Part shown: piece by piece, positions 45,011-54,129 of the stretch
Position numbering within the stretch: the stretch's first letter is position 1
Layout: each line of letters starts with the position of its first letter
NCBI RefSeq assembly: GCF_002982015.1
Contig: NZ_PVLV01000121.1
Coordinates: 1 to 64,000, forward strand
Reading direction: 5' to 3'
Length of the DNA stretch: 64,000 bases
Source of the DNA: Streptomyces solincola
GTDB taxonomy: Bacteria > Actinomycetota > Actinomycetes > Streptomycetales > Streptomycetaceae
Translations under genes and position numbers: made by a program
The notes under the pieces: generated by a model
Database searches by the model: none
What the model saw: the letters and a program-made list of their open reading frames with translations, nothing else
Told to the model about the DNA's origin: nothing

Positions 45011-46633
45011 ATGCCGAAACTGCTCAGCCCGCGCACCTTCGCCAGGGCCTTCGACGTCCGCGCCTTCGGGGCGAAGGGCGACAACAGCACCAACGACCAG
45101 GCCGCGATCCAGGCAGCCCTGGACGCCGCGGCGACGGCCGCCACCACCGAGGGCGGCGCCCTGGTCGTCATCCCGCCCGGCAAGTACAAGATCAGCTCCG
45201 GTCTTCTGGTGAAGTCGGATGTGACGATCCAGGCGTACGGCGCCTACATCTTCGCCGGGGCCGGCAACTTCGAGATGCTGCGCAACTACGAGGGCGGCGA
45301 GTCCGGATACACCGGCAAGAGCCGCATCACGGTCCTCGGCGGCACCTGGGACGGCAAGGGCCAGTCCTGGGCCATAGACAACAGCGCGAACATCATGGCC
45401 TTCATCAACTGCAAGGCCATCACGGTCCGGGACGTCACGATCCGGAATGTGGCCTCGTACCACGCCATCGAGGTCCAGGCCGTGGACGGCGCCGTGATCG
45501 ACGGCTGCCGGTTCGAGGGCTTCAAGGACAACACCACCGGCACGATGCGGGTCTTCTCCGAGGCGATCCAGATCGACGTCAGCGGGTCCTCCACGGCCTG
45601 CAAGAACGTCAGCGTCACGAACTGCTACCAGGGCCCGGCCGAGGACGGCTCCGGGCTGGGGGTGTTCGGCCGCCTGGTCGGCAGCCACACCGACGCCGCC
45701 GGCCTGTTCCATACCGGCATTCGGATCATCGGGAACACGTCGAACGGGTCCCTGGACAACTCAGTGCAGGCGTACTCCTGGACTGACTCGGTCATCGCCA
45801 ACAACACGCTCCTGAGCCCCGGCAGTGTCGGTGATGGAAGCTGCATCGAGGTGACCGGCAACGCGGCCAACGTCGTGCAGCGCATCGTGATCGACGGAAA
45901 CACCTGCAAGGATTTCAAGATCGCCGCGGTGTACCTGAACGGTGCTTCCGGCCGAGAGATCCGGGACTGCACGGTCTCCAACAACGTGATCACGGCGACC
46001 GCGAACACCAACCCGGCCATTTCGCTGAGCTTCGCCAACTACTGCACGGTGATCGGCAACTCCCTCGGGCCGACGAATAACCGCGGCATCACGATCAGCG
46101 GCTCCCACTTCAACAACATCAACGGCAACACCATCCGGTCCACCGGAGCCGACGGCATCTTTCTGAGCGGCAGCGCGCAGTGCCTCGTCGCCAACAACCG
46201 CATCAGCGACACCGGATGGCACGGCATGCTGATCGGCGCAACCTCTCAGAACAACTTCATTCAGGGCAACTACTTCCGGAAGTGCGGCAGCGCCACACAC
46301 AACACGTACTCCGGCATCCAGATCAGCAACCTTGCGAACAATGACAACTGCATCATGGGCAACCGAATCCAGCGCGGCGAAACCGGCACCGGTCATAACG
46401 CCATGAGAGCAGCCATCGAGATCCTGGGCACGACGCCCGTAGACATCTCCATCATCTTCAACAGTATCGAAGGCTGGGCGGAATACTCCAACACGGCGGC
46501 AAGTTCGACCGTCACGACGCCGCAGACGACTTTCAACAGTCGAGCGATCGTGACCGGCGGCGAAGCGTTCCTTCAGAACCTTGTCACCGATATCACCCCG
46601 TCGGCCGCCACCGCCAACCAGCATCGCGCGTAA
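45011..46633 (+). CDS. Beta-helix tailspike (pectate lyase-like superfamily)
   Basis: 540 residues. The start FDVRAFGAKGDNSTNDQAAIQ is the classic head of right-handed beta-helix tailspikes (Pectate_lyase_3). Rungs rich in N-x-I/G-N follow, for example RIIGNTSNGSLDN, VVQRIVIDGNTCKDF and FNNINGNTIRSTGADG. Such proteins bind or cut cell-wall or capsular polysaccharide. The active residues cannot be identified. Full length. Confidence 0.85.
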   Translation: MPKLLSPRTFARAFDVRAFGAKGDNSTNDQAAIQAALDAAATAATTEGGALVVIPPGKYKISSGLLVKSDVTIQAYGAYIFAGAGNFEMLRNYEGGESGYTGKSRITVLGGTWDGKGQSWAIDNSANIMAFINCKAITVRDVTIRNVASYHAIEVQAVDGAVIDGCRFEGFKDNTTGTMRVFSEAIQIDVSGSSTACKNVSVTNCYQGPAEDGSGLGVFGRLVGSHTDAAGLFHTGIRIIGNTSNGSLDNSVQAYSWTDSVIANNTLLSPGSVGDGSCIEVTGNAANVVQRIVIDGNTCKDFKIAAVYLNGASGREIRDCTVSNNVITATANTNPAISLSFANYCTVIGNSLGPTNNRGITISGSHFNNINGNTIRSTGADGIFLSGSAQCLVANNRISDTGWHGMLIGATSQNNFIQGNYFRKCGSATHNTYSGIQISNLANNDNCIMGNRIQRGETGTGHNAMRAAIEILGTTPVDISIIFNSIEGWAEYSNTAASSTVTTPQTTFNSRAIVTGGEAFLQNLVTDITPSAATANQHRA

Positions 46634-46642
46634 GGGGGCGAG

Positions 46643-46966
46643 ATGGCCAAGAAGACCAGCCTGGAGGAAGAGATCGCCTCCGGCGATCGCAGGCGCCAAC
46701 TCACCGCCCTCCGGGACTACGTCGCGCACGAGCTCGAAGCCAACCGGTGCCGCTCCTGCCAGATGTCCCAGCTCCGCACCGGCGACACGGCCTCCCTGGT
46801 GCTCCGTCTACAGAAGATCTGCGAAGAGCTCGCAGCTCTTCCGGCTGAAGGTGGGGAGGTGAGCCGCCTTGCAGTCATACGAGGAGGCGTCACCTCTCGG
46901 ACACCAGATGCCAAGACTGCAACACCTGCCCCCTTCGGTCGGAAGTCTGGGACGCGAAGTAGCTGA
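46643..46966 (+). CDS. Probable terminase small subunit
   Basis: 107 residues: LEEEIASGDRRRQLTALRDY, ANRCRSCQMSQLRTGDTASL, VLRLQKICEELAALPAEGGE. Small helical actinophage proteins of this kind directly precede and overlap the large terminase; DNA recognition at the packaging site is inferred. It overlaps terminase by 98 bases; the last 30 residues are low-complexity and perhaps dispensable. Confidence 0.65.
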   Translation: MAKKTSLEEEIASGDRRRQLTALRDYVAHELEANRCRSCQMSQLRTGDTASLVLRLQKICEELAALPAEGGEVSRLAVIRGGVTSRTPDAKTATPAPFGRKSGTRSS

Positions 46967-48410
46967 GCTTTCGGCCCTGGCGGGCTTGAATCTCGACCCG
47001 TGGCAGGTCTGGACGATGGAGCAGGCGTGCGCCGTCAAAGAGCAGACCTTCTATAACGAATTCACTGACGAGTGGCAGCGCATGTGGGCCGCCTTCGAGG
47101 TCGGCCTAGTCGTTAGTCGGCAGAACGGAAAAGGTTCGATTCTTGAGGCCCGTGAACTGGCGGGCCTCTACCTTTTCGGTGAACGTCTCATCATCCACTC
47201 GGCCCACCAATTCGACACCTCCAAAGAGGCGTTCGCCCGCATCCTGATGCTGATCGAGCAGACGCCCGACCTGGAAGCCGAAGTGAAGCGTGTATCCCGC
47301 TCCCACGGCGAGGAAGGCATCGAGCTCAAGAGCGGCCAGCGCCTCCGCTTCCGCACCCGGACCAAGGGCGGCGGCCGTGGCTTCACCGGTGACTGCCTGA
47401 TCCTGGACGAGGCCATGTACCTGGACTCCAGCCAGGTCGGCGCCCTGATGCCGACGCTGTCCGCCAGGCCCAACCCGCAGCTCTGGTACACCGGCTCGGC
47501 CGGCGACAAGGAGTCCACCCAGCTCGGCCGCGTCCGCTCCCGCGCGCTGAAGCACAACGACCACCGCCTCTTCTACGCCGAGTGGTCCATCGACGCCTGC
47601 ACCGACTTCTGCCTGTCCACCTGCACCGACCACGACGACCCGACCGCGGTCTCCTCCTTCGCCAGGGCCAACCCCGGCCTCGGAATCCGCATCAGCGTCG
47701 AACACGTCCAGTCCGAGCAGCGCTCCATGGACCCCGACACCTTCGCCCAGGAGCGCCTAGGCGTCGGTGACTGGCCCGTGGACGGCGACCAGTGGGCCGT
47801 CATCGGTGAGGACTCTTGGAAGGCCCGCACGGACGAGGCCAGCTTCATCCTGGACGGCAAGGACGACTTGCTGCTCCTGGCCGTCGACACCAGCCCGAAC
47901 CGGGCCTTCTCCTCCATCGGGGCCTGCGGCAAGAACCCCGACGACCTCCTGCACGTCGAGATCACTGGCTACGAGCAGTACGACCACCGCCCCGGCACTC
48001 AGTGGGTCGTCCCCCGCCTGAAGGAGCTGTGGGCCTCCCTCCGGCCGGCGGCCGTCGTCATCGACAAGGTCGGCCAGGCCGGCGCCTTCATCGGGGAGCT
48101 CGAAGAAGCCGGCATCAAGGTGCTCTCTCCGACCACCTACGAGTACGCCCAGGCGTGCGGCGAGTTCTACTCCGGCATCGTCCCCCGCAAGGGCGAGACA
48201 CCGCGCATCGTCCACATCGGCCAGACGCCGCTCACCAATGCGGTAGCCGGCGCCGACAAGCGCGACCTCGCCGATAAATGGGCCTGGGACAAGAAAAACT
48301 CCTCATCAGACATATCTCCGCTCGTCAGCGTCACTCTCGCGGCGTGGGGATACCGCAAGCTGCTCCACGAGCGTCCTGCGGCAGCCGCCCCATGGGTAGT
48401 TCGGAGGTAA
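46869..48410 (+). CDS. Terminase large subunit
   Basis: 513 residues. ATPase: NLDPWQVWTMEQA, Walker A-like VVSRQNGKGS, LIIHSAHQFDTSKEAF, Walker B CLILDEAMYLD, and coupling motif WYTGSAGDKES. Nuclease: LLLLAVDTSPNRAFSS, VVIDKVGQAGAF and a C-terminal DISPLVSVTLAAWGY. It cuts concatemers and pumps DNA into proheads. TTG start, in frame with the strongest N-terminal homology. Confidence 0.93.
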   Translation: MQSYEEASPLGHQMPRLQHLPPSVGSLGREVAELSALAGLNLDPWQVWTMEQACAVKEQTFYNEFTDEWQRMWAAFEVGLVVSRQNGKGSILEARELAGLYLFGERLIIHSAHQFDTSKEAFARILMLIEQTPDLEAEVKRVSRSHGEEGIELKSGQRLRFRTRTKGGGRGFTGDCLILDEAMYLDSSQVGALMPTLSARPNPQLWYTGSAGDKESTQLGRVRSRALKHNDHRLFYAEWSIDACTDFCLSTCTDHDDPTAVSSFARANPGLGIRISVEHVQSEQRSMDPDTFAQERLGVGDWPVDGDQWAVIGEDSWKARTDEASFILDGKDDLLLLAVDTSPNRAFSSIGACGKNPDDLLHVEITGYEQYDHRPGTQWVVPRLKELWASLRPAAVVIDKVGQAGAFIGELEEAGIKVLSPTTYEYAQACGEFYSGIVPRKGETPRIVHIGQTPLTNAVAGADKRDLADKWAWDKKNSSSDISPLVSVTLAAWGYRKLLHERPAAAAPWVVRR

Positions 48411-48416
48411 CGCGCT

Positions 48417-48575
48417 TTGACCAGGGCGGAAGCGCTCATCGCGCTCGTCATCGCATTTCTCCTCATGACCGCCGGAGTCATCTGGCTCTTCGGGCCATAC
48501 GGGCTCGTCGGCAGCGGTCTCGCACTCGGCGGCATCGTCAGCGCCATAAACATCAGGGGTGAGCGAGATGGCTAA
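48417..48575 (+). CDS. 52-residue membrane protein between terminase and portal
   Basis: From TTG 48417: LTRAEALIALVIAFLLMTAG VIWLF, then YGLVGSGLALGGIVSAINIR. Two hydrophobic helices and a short polar end. TCGGAGGTAA provides a ribosome site ten bases upstream, and it overlaps the portal start by eight bases. Small membrane proteins at this place are common in actinophages; role unknown. Confidence 0.6.
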   Translation: MTRAEALIALVIAFLLMTAGVIWLFGPYGLVGSGLALGGIVSAINIRGERDG

Positions 48576-50013
48576 GATATGGTCCTCGCTTTTCCGGGGC
48601 GCCCCCGAAGCAGAGCAGCGGTTGACGATAGACGACTGGATGGAGAACGTCCTCCACTACCAGAACAACGCCTACGCCATCGGCGGCGGCCCGCCGGTCA
48701 ACGGCACCTCCGAGGGGGTGCCCAGCGACTTCCTCGGCTACGTCCAGTCCGCCTACAAGAGCTCCGGCATCGTCTTCGCCTGCATGCTCGCGCGGATGCT
48801 GGTCTTCTCCGAGGCGCGCTTCCAGTTCCAGCAGATGCGCCAGGGCCGGCCGGCCGACCTCTTCGGCACCAAGGATCTCGCAGTCCTGGAGAAGCCGTGG
48901 CCGTCCGGTCAGACCGGCGACCTCCTGGCGCGGGCGATCCAGCACGCCGACCTGGCCGGCAACCACTACGCCGTCCGCAGCGGCAGCCGCATCCGCTGGC
49001 TCCGCCCCGACTGGACCGAGATCATCCTGACCAAGCCGCCCGAGGAGGCCGTCGAGTGCGACGTCGCCGGCTACCTCTACAAGCCTGGCGGTACGCAGGA
49101 CAGGGACCGGTGGAAGCTCTACCCGGTGGACGGCTCTCAGGGCCGTATCGCCCACTGGGCGCCGATCCCGGACCCCGAGGCCATGTACCGCGGCATGTCG
49201 CCCCTCACCCCGATCATCCGTGAGATCGCCAGCGACAAGGCCGCCACCCGCCACAAGGGCAAGTTCTTCGAGAACGCGGCGACTCCGGCGATAGCGGTGT
49301 CCTTCAAGGAGACCGTCACCCAGGAGCAGTTCAACGAGTTCATGGCGGCCATGGACGCCTCACACGCCGGAGTCGAGAACGCGTACTCCACGCTCTACCT
49401 CGGCGGTGGGGCGGACGTGAAGCCGCTGACCTACGACCTGCGCCAGCTGGATTTCCGCAACACGCAGGGCGCCGGCGAGACCCGCATCGCCGCGGCCTTG
49501 CGCGTCCACCCGGTGGTCGTCGGCCTCTCTGAGGGCATGCAGGGCTCCTCCCTGAACGCCGGCAACTTCAAAGCGGCCAAGGACGGCTTCGCGGACGGCT
49601 GCATGCGCCCGCTGTGGCGGTCCCTGTGCGCGGCTTACGAGAACCTGGTCCGCGTCCCCGAGGACGCCCGGCTCTGGTACGACGACCGCGATATCGGCTT
49701 CCTCAAGGACGACGTCGCGCAGCTCGCTGAGATCCAGACCATGGAAGCGACGACGATCACGAAGTTGATCCAGGACGGCTACACGCCCGAGTCGATCATC
49801 GAGGCCGTCCGAAAGCAGGACTGGACGCTCCTCAAGCACACCGGCCTGTACTCCGTGCAGCTCCAGCCCCCACTGCCGAACGGCCCGGAGGGCGAAGGGC
49901 AAGTCGGCGGGCCCCGCCCGTACCGGCCCCAGTCGCAGCAGCCGAAGCCGGCCGCTCCGGCAGCGAAGAAGACCACCGCGCCCGCACCCAAGAAGCCTCC
50001 GGCGAAACCGTAA
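48568..50013 (+). CDS. Portal protein (HK97-like)
   Basis: 481 residues. KSSGIVFACMLARMLVFSEARF and DLLARAIQHADLAGNHYAVR, RWLRPDWTEIILTKPP, then MSPLTPIIREIASDKAATRH KGKFF, RIAAALRVHPVVVGLSEGMQ and LRVPEDARLWYDDRDIGFL follow the portal family. The C-terminal 60 residues are Pro/Ala/Lys-rich. ATG at 48568 with AGGGGTGAG upstream; GTG 48559 would add three residues. Portal forms the dodecameric DNA gate. Confidence 0.92.
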   Translation: MAKIWSSLFRGAPEAEQRLTIDDWMENVLHYQNNAYAIGGGPPVNGTSEGVPSDFLGYVQSAYKSSGIVFACMLARMLVFSEARFQFQQMRQGRPADLFGTKDLAVLEKPWPSGQTGDLLARAIQHADLAGNHYAVRSGSRIRWLRPDWTEIILTKPPEEAVECDVAGYLYKPGGTQDRDRWKLYPVDGSQGRIAHWAPIPDPEAMYRGMSPLTPIIREIASDKAATRHKGKFFENAATPAIAVSFKETVTQEQFNEFMAAMDASHAGVENAYSTLYLGGGADVKPLTYDLRQLDFRNTQGAGETRIAAALRVHPVVVGLSEGMQGSSLNAGNFKAAKDGFADGCMRPLWRSLCAAYENLVRVPEDARLWYDDRDIGFLKDDVAQLAEIQTMEATTITKLIQDGYTPESIIEAVRKQDWTLLKHTGLYSVQLQPPLPNGPEGEGQVGGPRPYRPQSQQPKPAAPAAKKTTAPAPKKPPAKP

Positions 50014-50025
50014 GGGAACAGGATC

Positions 50026-50418
50026 ATGCGCTTTTTCAACAACGTGCTGCGGCGCGGCCAGCAGGTGACGCTGAAGGCCGGCGGCGCGCAGACGTCCAGC
50101 ACCACCGGCGAGGCCGTGAACACCGGCGAGGGCGCGGTCGCTGTGGTCGACGTAGTCGTGACCGCCGCTTCCGGCACCACGCCGACGATGACGGTCGTCG
50201 TGGAGGGCTCGAACGACGGCACGGCCTGGGTCGAGCTGGGCACCATCGGCGCCGGCGGCTACCGAGCGGGCAGCTCCGGCTCTGCGCCGGCCAACTTCAC
50301 CGCGGCGGCCACCAGCTCCGGCGCTTTCCCGGCACCCGAGTTCATCCGGACCCGCAGCGTCATCGGCGGTACGACCCCCTCCTTCACGTACTCCGTGAGC
50401 GCCGTCATCGGCGGCTGA
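50026..50418 (+). CDS. Small capsid-associated protein
   Basis: 130 residues, beta-rich: LRRGQQVTLKAGGAQTSSTT, AVVDVVVTAASGTTPTMTVV, FTYSVSAVIGG. Between portal and protease, similar in composition to the protein at 54130; probably decoration or head-completion. Followed by a strong terminator. Confidence 0.6.
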   Translation: MRFFNNVLRRGQQVTLKAGGAQTSSTTGEAVNTGEGAVAVVDVVVTAASGTTPTMTVVVEGSNDGTAWVELGTIGAGGYRAGSSGSAPANFTAAATSSGAFPAPEFIRTRSVIGGTTPSFTYSVSAVIGG

Positions 50419-50434
50419 CCGACCACCCACTTCT

Positions 50435-50466
50435 GGGCCCTGCTCCTTCGGGAGCGGGGCCCTTTT
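50435..50466 (+). terminator. Intrinsic terminator/attenuator before the protease-capsid gene
   Basis: GGGCCCTGCTCC, TTC loop, GGGAGCGGGGCCC, then TTTT. Ends 22 bases upstream of the capsid gene ATG. In the middle of a late operon it may act as an attenuator or separate high-level capsid expression. Confidence 0.75.
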
Positions 50467-50488
50467 GCATGCCCGCAAGGGAGTTGAA

Positions 50489-52738
50489 ATGACCGACCCA
50501 CCCGACCGGCTCTGCTTGCGGGCCGTGGACTTCACGCCTGTTGGCGAGTCCGAACGCTCCGGCGAAACAGGCGACGGCCGAACGCTCGAAGGCTACGCAG
50601 CGGTTTTCAACACGGACACCGAAATCAACTCGTGGGAAGGACAGTTCAGCGAGCGAATCGCTCCTGGCGCCTTCAAGAAGACCATCCGCGAGCGCACGCC
50701 GGTGCTCCAGTTCGACCACGGCCACGACGTACGCACGGGCTCTGTCCCCATCGGCAAGATCGAAACGCTTGCCGAGGACGGAGAGGGCCTGTTCGTCTCC
50801 GCCCGACTCTTCGACAACCCGGTGGTCGAGCCCATCCGGCAGGCGATCGAAGCCGGCGCCATCAGCGGCATGAGCTTCCGCTTCAAGGTAGTCCGCGACG
50901 AGTGGACCGACGGCGACGGAAAGCGTATCCGCGACCGCGGCGAGCTCCTGGAGCTGCTGTACGAAGCGGGCGACCGCGGCCCCCTCCAGCGAACCATCAA
51001 GGAAGTCAAGCTCTTCGAAGCCGGCCCGGTCGTATTCCCGGCCTATCCCGAGACTTCCGTCGGCGTCCGCTCCCTTTCCGAGGGCGAACGCGAGCAGTAC
51101 GTGCAGACCCTCCTTGAGGCAGCGCCCGAGGACGAGGAACGCACCACCGAACCTCCCGCAGAAGAAGCCCCGGTGGTCCCGGAAGTGGAGACCGAGGAAA
51201 CGCGGGTCGACCCCGTTAGCGCCGCTCCCCAGAGCACCCCGACGGGACACGCAGAAACACCTCCCACGCCGCAAAAGGCGGCCCCCGAAACACGAAAGGC
51301 AAGTGTCCCCATGGAGACCATGACCGTCGAGGAGCGCGCGTCGCGCCAGGGCGAGATCCGCTCTCGACTCACCGAGATCGACACCGAGTACAGCGGCGCC
51401 GAGCTGCCCTCCGACATCGCCCGCGAGTGGGACGACCTCAACGAGGAGATGAACACCCACCAGCGCGCCATCGAGGCGGCCAACGCCCGCGCCGAGCGCC
51501 TGCGCGAGCTGGCCGACGACAAGGCCCACCGCGAGCCCGGCGTCGACCAGGGCCGCCGCTCCCCCGCCTTCCACCGCCGCGCCGAGAACATCTACGACCT
51601 CAGCGCGATCCGCCACGAGGCCCGCAACGTGGACGAGATGGCCGGCCTCTACCGCGACAACGCCATGCGCGCCATCGAGCAGGGACGGTACGCCGGTGTC
51701 AACAAGGAGGCGGCCCAGGAGCGGATCTCCCACCTCCTGGACACCGTGGACGACAAGCACGGCACCCTCGCCAAGCGCGTCCTCCAGACCGGCTCCCCGC
51801 TCTACGAGCGCGCCTTCGGCAAGCTGGCCTCGTCCCTCTCCCCGGACGGCCTCACCACCGAAGAGCGTGCCGCGCTGGCGGTCGGCACCGGCCCGACCGG
51901 CGGCTACGCGGTTCCGTTCGCTCTGGACCCGACGCTGATCCTCACCAGCTCCGGCCGCATCAACCCGCTCCGGCGCTACGCCCGAGTCGAGTCGATCACC
52001 ACGAAGGCGTGGCAGGGCGTGACCACGGCCGGCATCACCGTCTCCCGCTCCGCGGAGGCAGCTGAGGTCGCGTCGAACGAGCCGACCCTGGACCAGCCCG
52101 AGGTCACCCCGACCCGAGTGACGGGCTTCATCCCGTTCTCGATCGAGATCGACCAGGACTGGAACCAGATGCGCTCGGAGATGGCGCGGCTGCTCCAGGA
52201 CGCCAAGGACGAGGAGGAGTCCGTCTCCTTCGTCACCGGCTCCGGCACCGGCACCAACCCCCAGGGCATCGTCACCGGCGCCACCACGCTGGTGGAGTCC
52301 GCCACCACGAACACCTTCGTGGCTGGCGACGTCTACAAGCTGGAGGAGGCCCTGCCCCCGCGCTGGCGCGAGGGCGCGCACTTCCTCGGCAACAAGATGA
52401 TCTACAACAAGATCCGCCAGTTCGCCGCCACCGACGGCCACGCCCTGTGGACCCGGATCGGCGCCGGCCAGCCGGCCGAGCTGCTGGGCTACCCGGCGCA
52501 CGAGGTCTCGGCCATGTCCGCCGACACCACCTCGGAGACCGTGCCCTACCTCGTCTTCGGTGACCTCAAGCAGTTCCTGATCCTGGACCGCGTCGGCATG
52601 AGCGTCGAGCTCGTCCCGCACCTGCTCGGCCCGAACCGCCGGCCCACCGGCCAGCGCGGCCTGCTCGCCATCTGGCGCAACACCTCCCGGGTGCTCGTCC
52701 CGGGTGCCTTCCGCGCCCTGGTCAGCGACACGCCGTAA
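50489..52738 (+). CDS. Fused prohead protease and major capsid protein
   Basis: 749 residues in one frame. Residues 30-190 are an S78-type prohead protease: His77 or His79 in LQFDHGHDVRTGS, Ser126 in AGAISGMSFRFK (49 residues after His77) and Glu172 in EVKLFEAGPVVFPAYP. Residues 200-290 are a Glu/Pro/Thr-rich linker, 290-370 a coiled-coil scaffold (RLTEIDTEYSGAELPS). From about 450 on is an HK97-fold capsid: GTGPTGGYAVPFALDP, GFIPFSIEIDQDWNQM, VSFVTGSGTGTNPQGI. The capsid must be released by self-cleavage. ATG at 50489. Confidence 0.9.
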   Translation: MTDPPDRLCLRAVDFTPVGESERSGETGDGRTLEGYAAVFNTDTEINSWEGQFSERIAPGAFKKTIRERTPVLQFDHGHDVRTGSVPIGKIETLAEDGEGLFVSARLFDNPVVEPIRQAIEAGAISGMSFRFKVVRDEWTDGDGKRIRDRGELLELLYEAGDRGPLQRTIKEVKLFEAGPVVFPAYPETSVGVRSLSEGEREQYVQTLLEAAPEDEERTTEPPAEEAPVVPEVETEETRVDPVSAAPQSTPTGHAETPPTPQKAAPETRKASVPMETMTVEERASRQGEIRSRLTEIDTEYSGAELPSDIAREWDDLNEEMNTHQRAIEAANARAERLRELADDKAHREPGVDQGRRSPAFHRRAENIYDLSAIRHEARNVDEMAGLYRDNAMRAIEQGRYAGVNKEAAQERISHLLDTVDDKHGTLAKRVLQTGSPLYERAFGKLASSLSPDGLTTEERAALAVGTGPTGGYAVPFALDPTLILTSSGRINPLRRYARVESITTKAWQGVTTAGITVSRSAEAAEVASNEPTLDQPEVTPTRVTGFIPFSIEIDQDWNQMRSEMARLLQDAKDEEESVSFVTGSGTGTNPQGIVTGATTLVESATTNTFVAGDVYKLEEALPPRWREGAHFLGNKMIYNKIRQFAATDGHALWTRIGAGQPAELLGYPAHEVSAMSADTTSETVPYLVFGDLKQFLILDRVGMSVELVPHLLGPNRRPTGQRGLLAIWRNTSRVLVPGAFRALVSDTP

Positions 52739-52745
52739 CCGGTAA

Positions 52746-52783
52746 CCGGGAGGAGTGCAGAAACGATCCTGCACTCCTCCCGG
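52746..52783 (+). terminator. Hairpin after the capsid gene
   Basis: CCGGGAGGAGTGCAG and CTGCACTCCTCCCGG form a perfect 15-base-pair stem with an eight-base loop (AAACGATC). It starts 8 bases after the capsid stop. No T-run, so it may stabilise the capsid mRNA 3' end or partly terminate. Confidence 0.65.
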
Positions 52784-52811
52784 GCACCGCCCCAGCAAGA
52801 GGAGCAACATC

Positions 52812-53072
52812 ATGAGCGAAGGCAAGATCTACATCGCTCGGGAGACCTTCGCCATCGGCGCACGTCGCATGATCCAGAAGGGCACCACGGTCCGCGAGGG
52901 CCACGAGCTACTGAAGACGCACGGCGGCCTCTTCGACGTCCTCAAGATCGACTACGAGTACGAGGCGCCGAAGCAGGAGGTCCCGGCCCCCAGGCCCGAG
53001 CCCGCCCGCAAAACCGCCGCCCCGAAGCCGGTCGCGAAGGACACCCCAAAGGCCCTGCCCTCCAAGGAGTAA
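52812..53072 (+). CDS. Hypothetical 86-residue head-region protein
   Basis: MSEGKIYIARETFAIGARRM, IQKGTTVREGHELLKTHGGL then a Pro/Ala/Lys-rich tail. The first 50 residues recall small head proteins that follow capsid genes in actinophages. AAGAGGAGCA is the ribosome site. Confidence 0.65.
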   Translation: MSEGKIYIARETFAIGARRMIQKGTTVREGHELLKTHGGLFDVLKIDYEYEAPKQEVPAPRPEPARKTAAPKPVAKDTPKALPSKE

Positions 53073-53075
53073 GGC

Positions 53076-53681
53076 ATGGCCATAGGCGACCCGTACGTCA
53101 CGCTGACCGAATTCAAGGAATACGCGAACATCAAGCCCGGCACGATCGGACTGGACCTCACCGCGGAGATGGCTATCGAAGCCGCGAGCAGCGAGGTCGA
53201 GCGGATCTGCAACCGGCAGTTCAACAAGGCGACTTCGGCCACCGCCCGGGTCTACCGGCCGGACCGGTCAGGCGTGGTCCACGTCGACGATTTCTACACC
53301 ACCGACGGGCTGCTGGTGGAGGTCGCCACGGGGCCGACTACCTGGCAGGTCGTCCCCCTGGCCGACTACGAGGTAGGGCCCGCGAACGGCATTGTGGACG
53401 GGCAGCCCGGCTGGCCCTTCTACCGGCTCACCGGCCGCGCCCTGCTGCGCTACAGCCTCCGCCTGGCTTCCGTCCGCGTGACGGCCAAGTGGGGCTGGTC
53501 GGAGGTCCCCGGTCCCGTGAAGCAGGCGTGCCTGATCATCGCCTCTGAGGCGTTCAACATGAAGGACGCCCCCTTCGGGGTCGCCGGCATGGACATGTGG
53601 GGCCCGGTCCGTATCCGAGACAACCGCGTCGCGGCCAGCAAGCTCGCTCGCTACGCCCGACACAAGCTGCTGGTGGGCTGA
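53076..53681 (+). CDS. Head-to-tail connector (gp6-like adaptor)
   Basis: 201 residues: YVTLTEFKEYANIKPGTIGL, MAIEAASSEVERICNRQFN, LVEVATGPTTWQVVPLADYE, VRVTAKWGWSEVPGPVKQAC, and helical end ASKLARYARHKLLVG. The helix-sheet-helix order is that of HK97 gp6-type adaptors that sit under the portal. Confidence 0.8.
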   Translation: MAIGDPYVTLTEFKEYANIKPGTIGLDLTAEMAIEAASSEVERICNRQFNKATSATARVYRPDRSGVVHVDDFYTTDGLLVEVATGPTTWQVVPLADYEVGPANGIVDGQPGWPFYRLTGRALLRYSLRLASVRVTAKWGWSEVPGPVKQACLIIASEAFNMKDAPFGVAGMDMWGPVRIRDNRVAASKLARYARHKLLVG

Positions 53682-53684
53682 TTG

Positions 53685-54113
53685 ATGGCCAGCCTTAGCG
53701 AGATACGCAAAGCCCTGGCGACCGTGATCCGGCAGAACGTAACCGTCGAGTTGCAGGACTACTCCGAAGTTCCGGACGTCCTGCGGCTCCCGGCCATCGT
53801 CGTGAAGCCGTCCACCGGAGACTTCACCGGCGCCTTCCAGCGCGGCCTGGACACGTGGGAGTTCGAGGTCTACGTCCTGGTCGCACGCCAGAACAGCCAG
53901 ACACAGCAGGAGCTCCTGGACGAGTTCCTGACCGGCGCGGGGCCGAACAGCATTCGCCGCGTCGTCTACGAGAACCCCACGCTCGGACGTAGCGACGTCA
54001 TCGACGCCATGGTCAAGCGAATGAGGGGCTACGGCGGGACGTTCCAGGCGGCGCAGGTGCAGCACACCGGCGCCATCCTCACCGTGACCGTTCATACGGA
54101 CGGAAGCAACTAA
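53685..54113 (+). CDS. Tail completion/terminator-type protein
   Basis: 142 residues: SLSEIRKALATVIRQNVTVE, LRLPAIVVKPSTGDFTGAFQ, TWEFEVYVLVARQNSQTQQE and SVIDAMVKRMRGYGG-like VKRMRGYGGTFQAAQVQHTG. Its strand order and place between connector and tail tube suit a tail terminator (gpU/lambda-like). TTG 53682 just before is an alternative start. Confidence 0.68.
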   Translation: MASLSEIRKALATVIRQNVTVELQDYSEVPDVLRLPAIVVKPSTGDFTGAFQRGLDTWEFEVYVLVARQNSQTQQELLDEFLTGAGPNSIRRVVYENPTLGRSDVIDAMVKRMRGYGGTFQAAQVQHTGAILTVTVHTDGSN

Positions 54114-54129
54114 GAAAGGTTGAGCCCCG

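Noticed and set aside
46643-46966. HNH or zinc nuclease for the gene before terminase
   Set aside because: CRSCQ is the only Cys pair and no HNH residues follow; position and helical character fit a small terminase better.
50405-52825. 806-residue leftward frame opposite the protease-capsid gene
   Set aside because: Antisense shadow of a strongly biased high-GC gene; composition is Gly/Val/Leu/Arg-rich without domains, and the sense frame has clear protease and capsid motifs.
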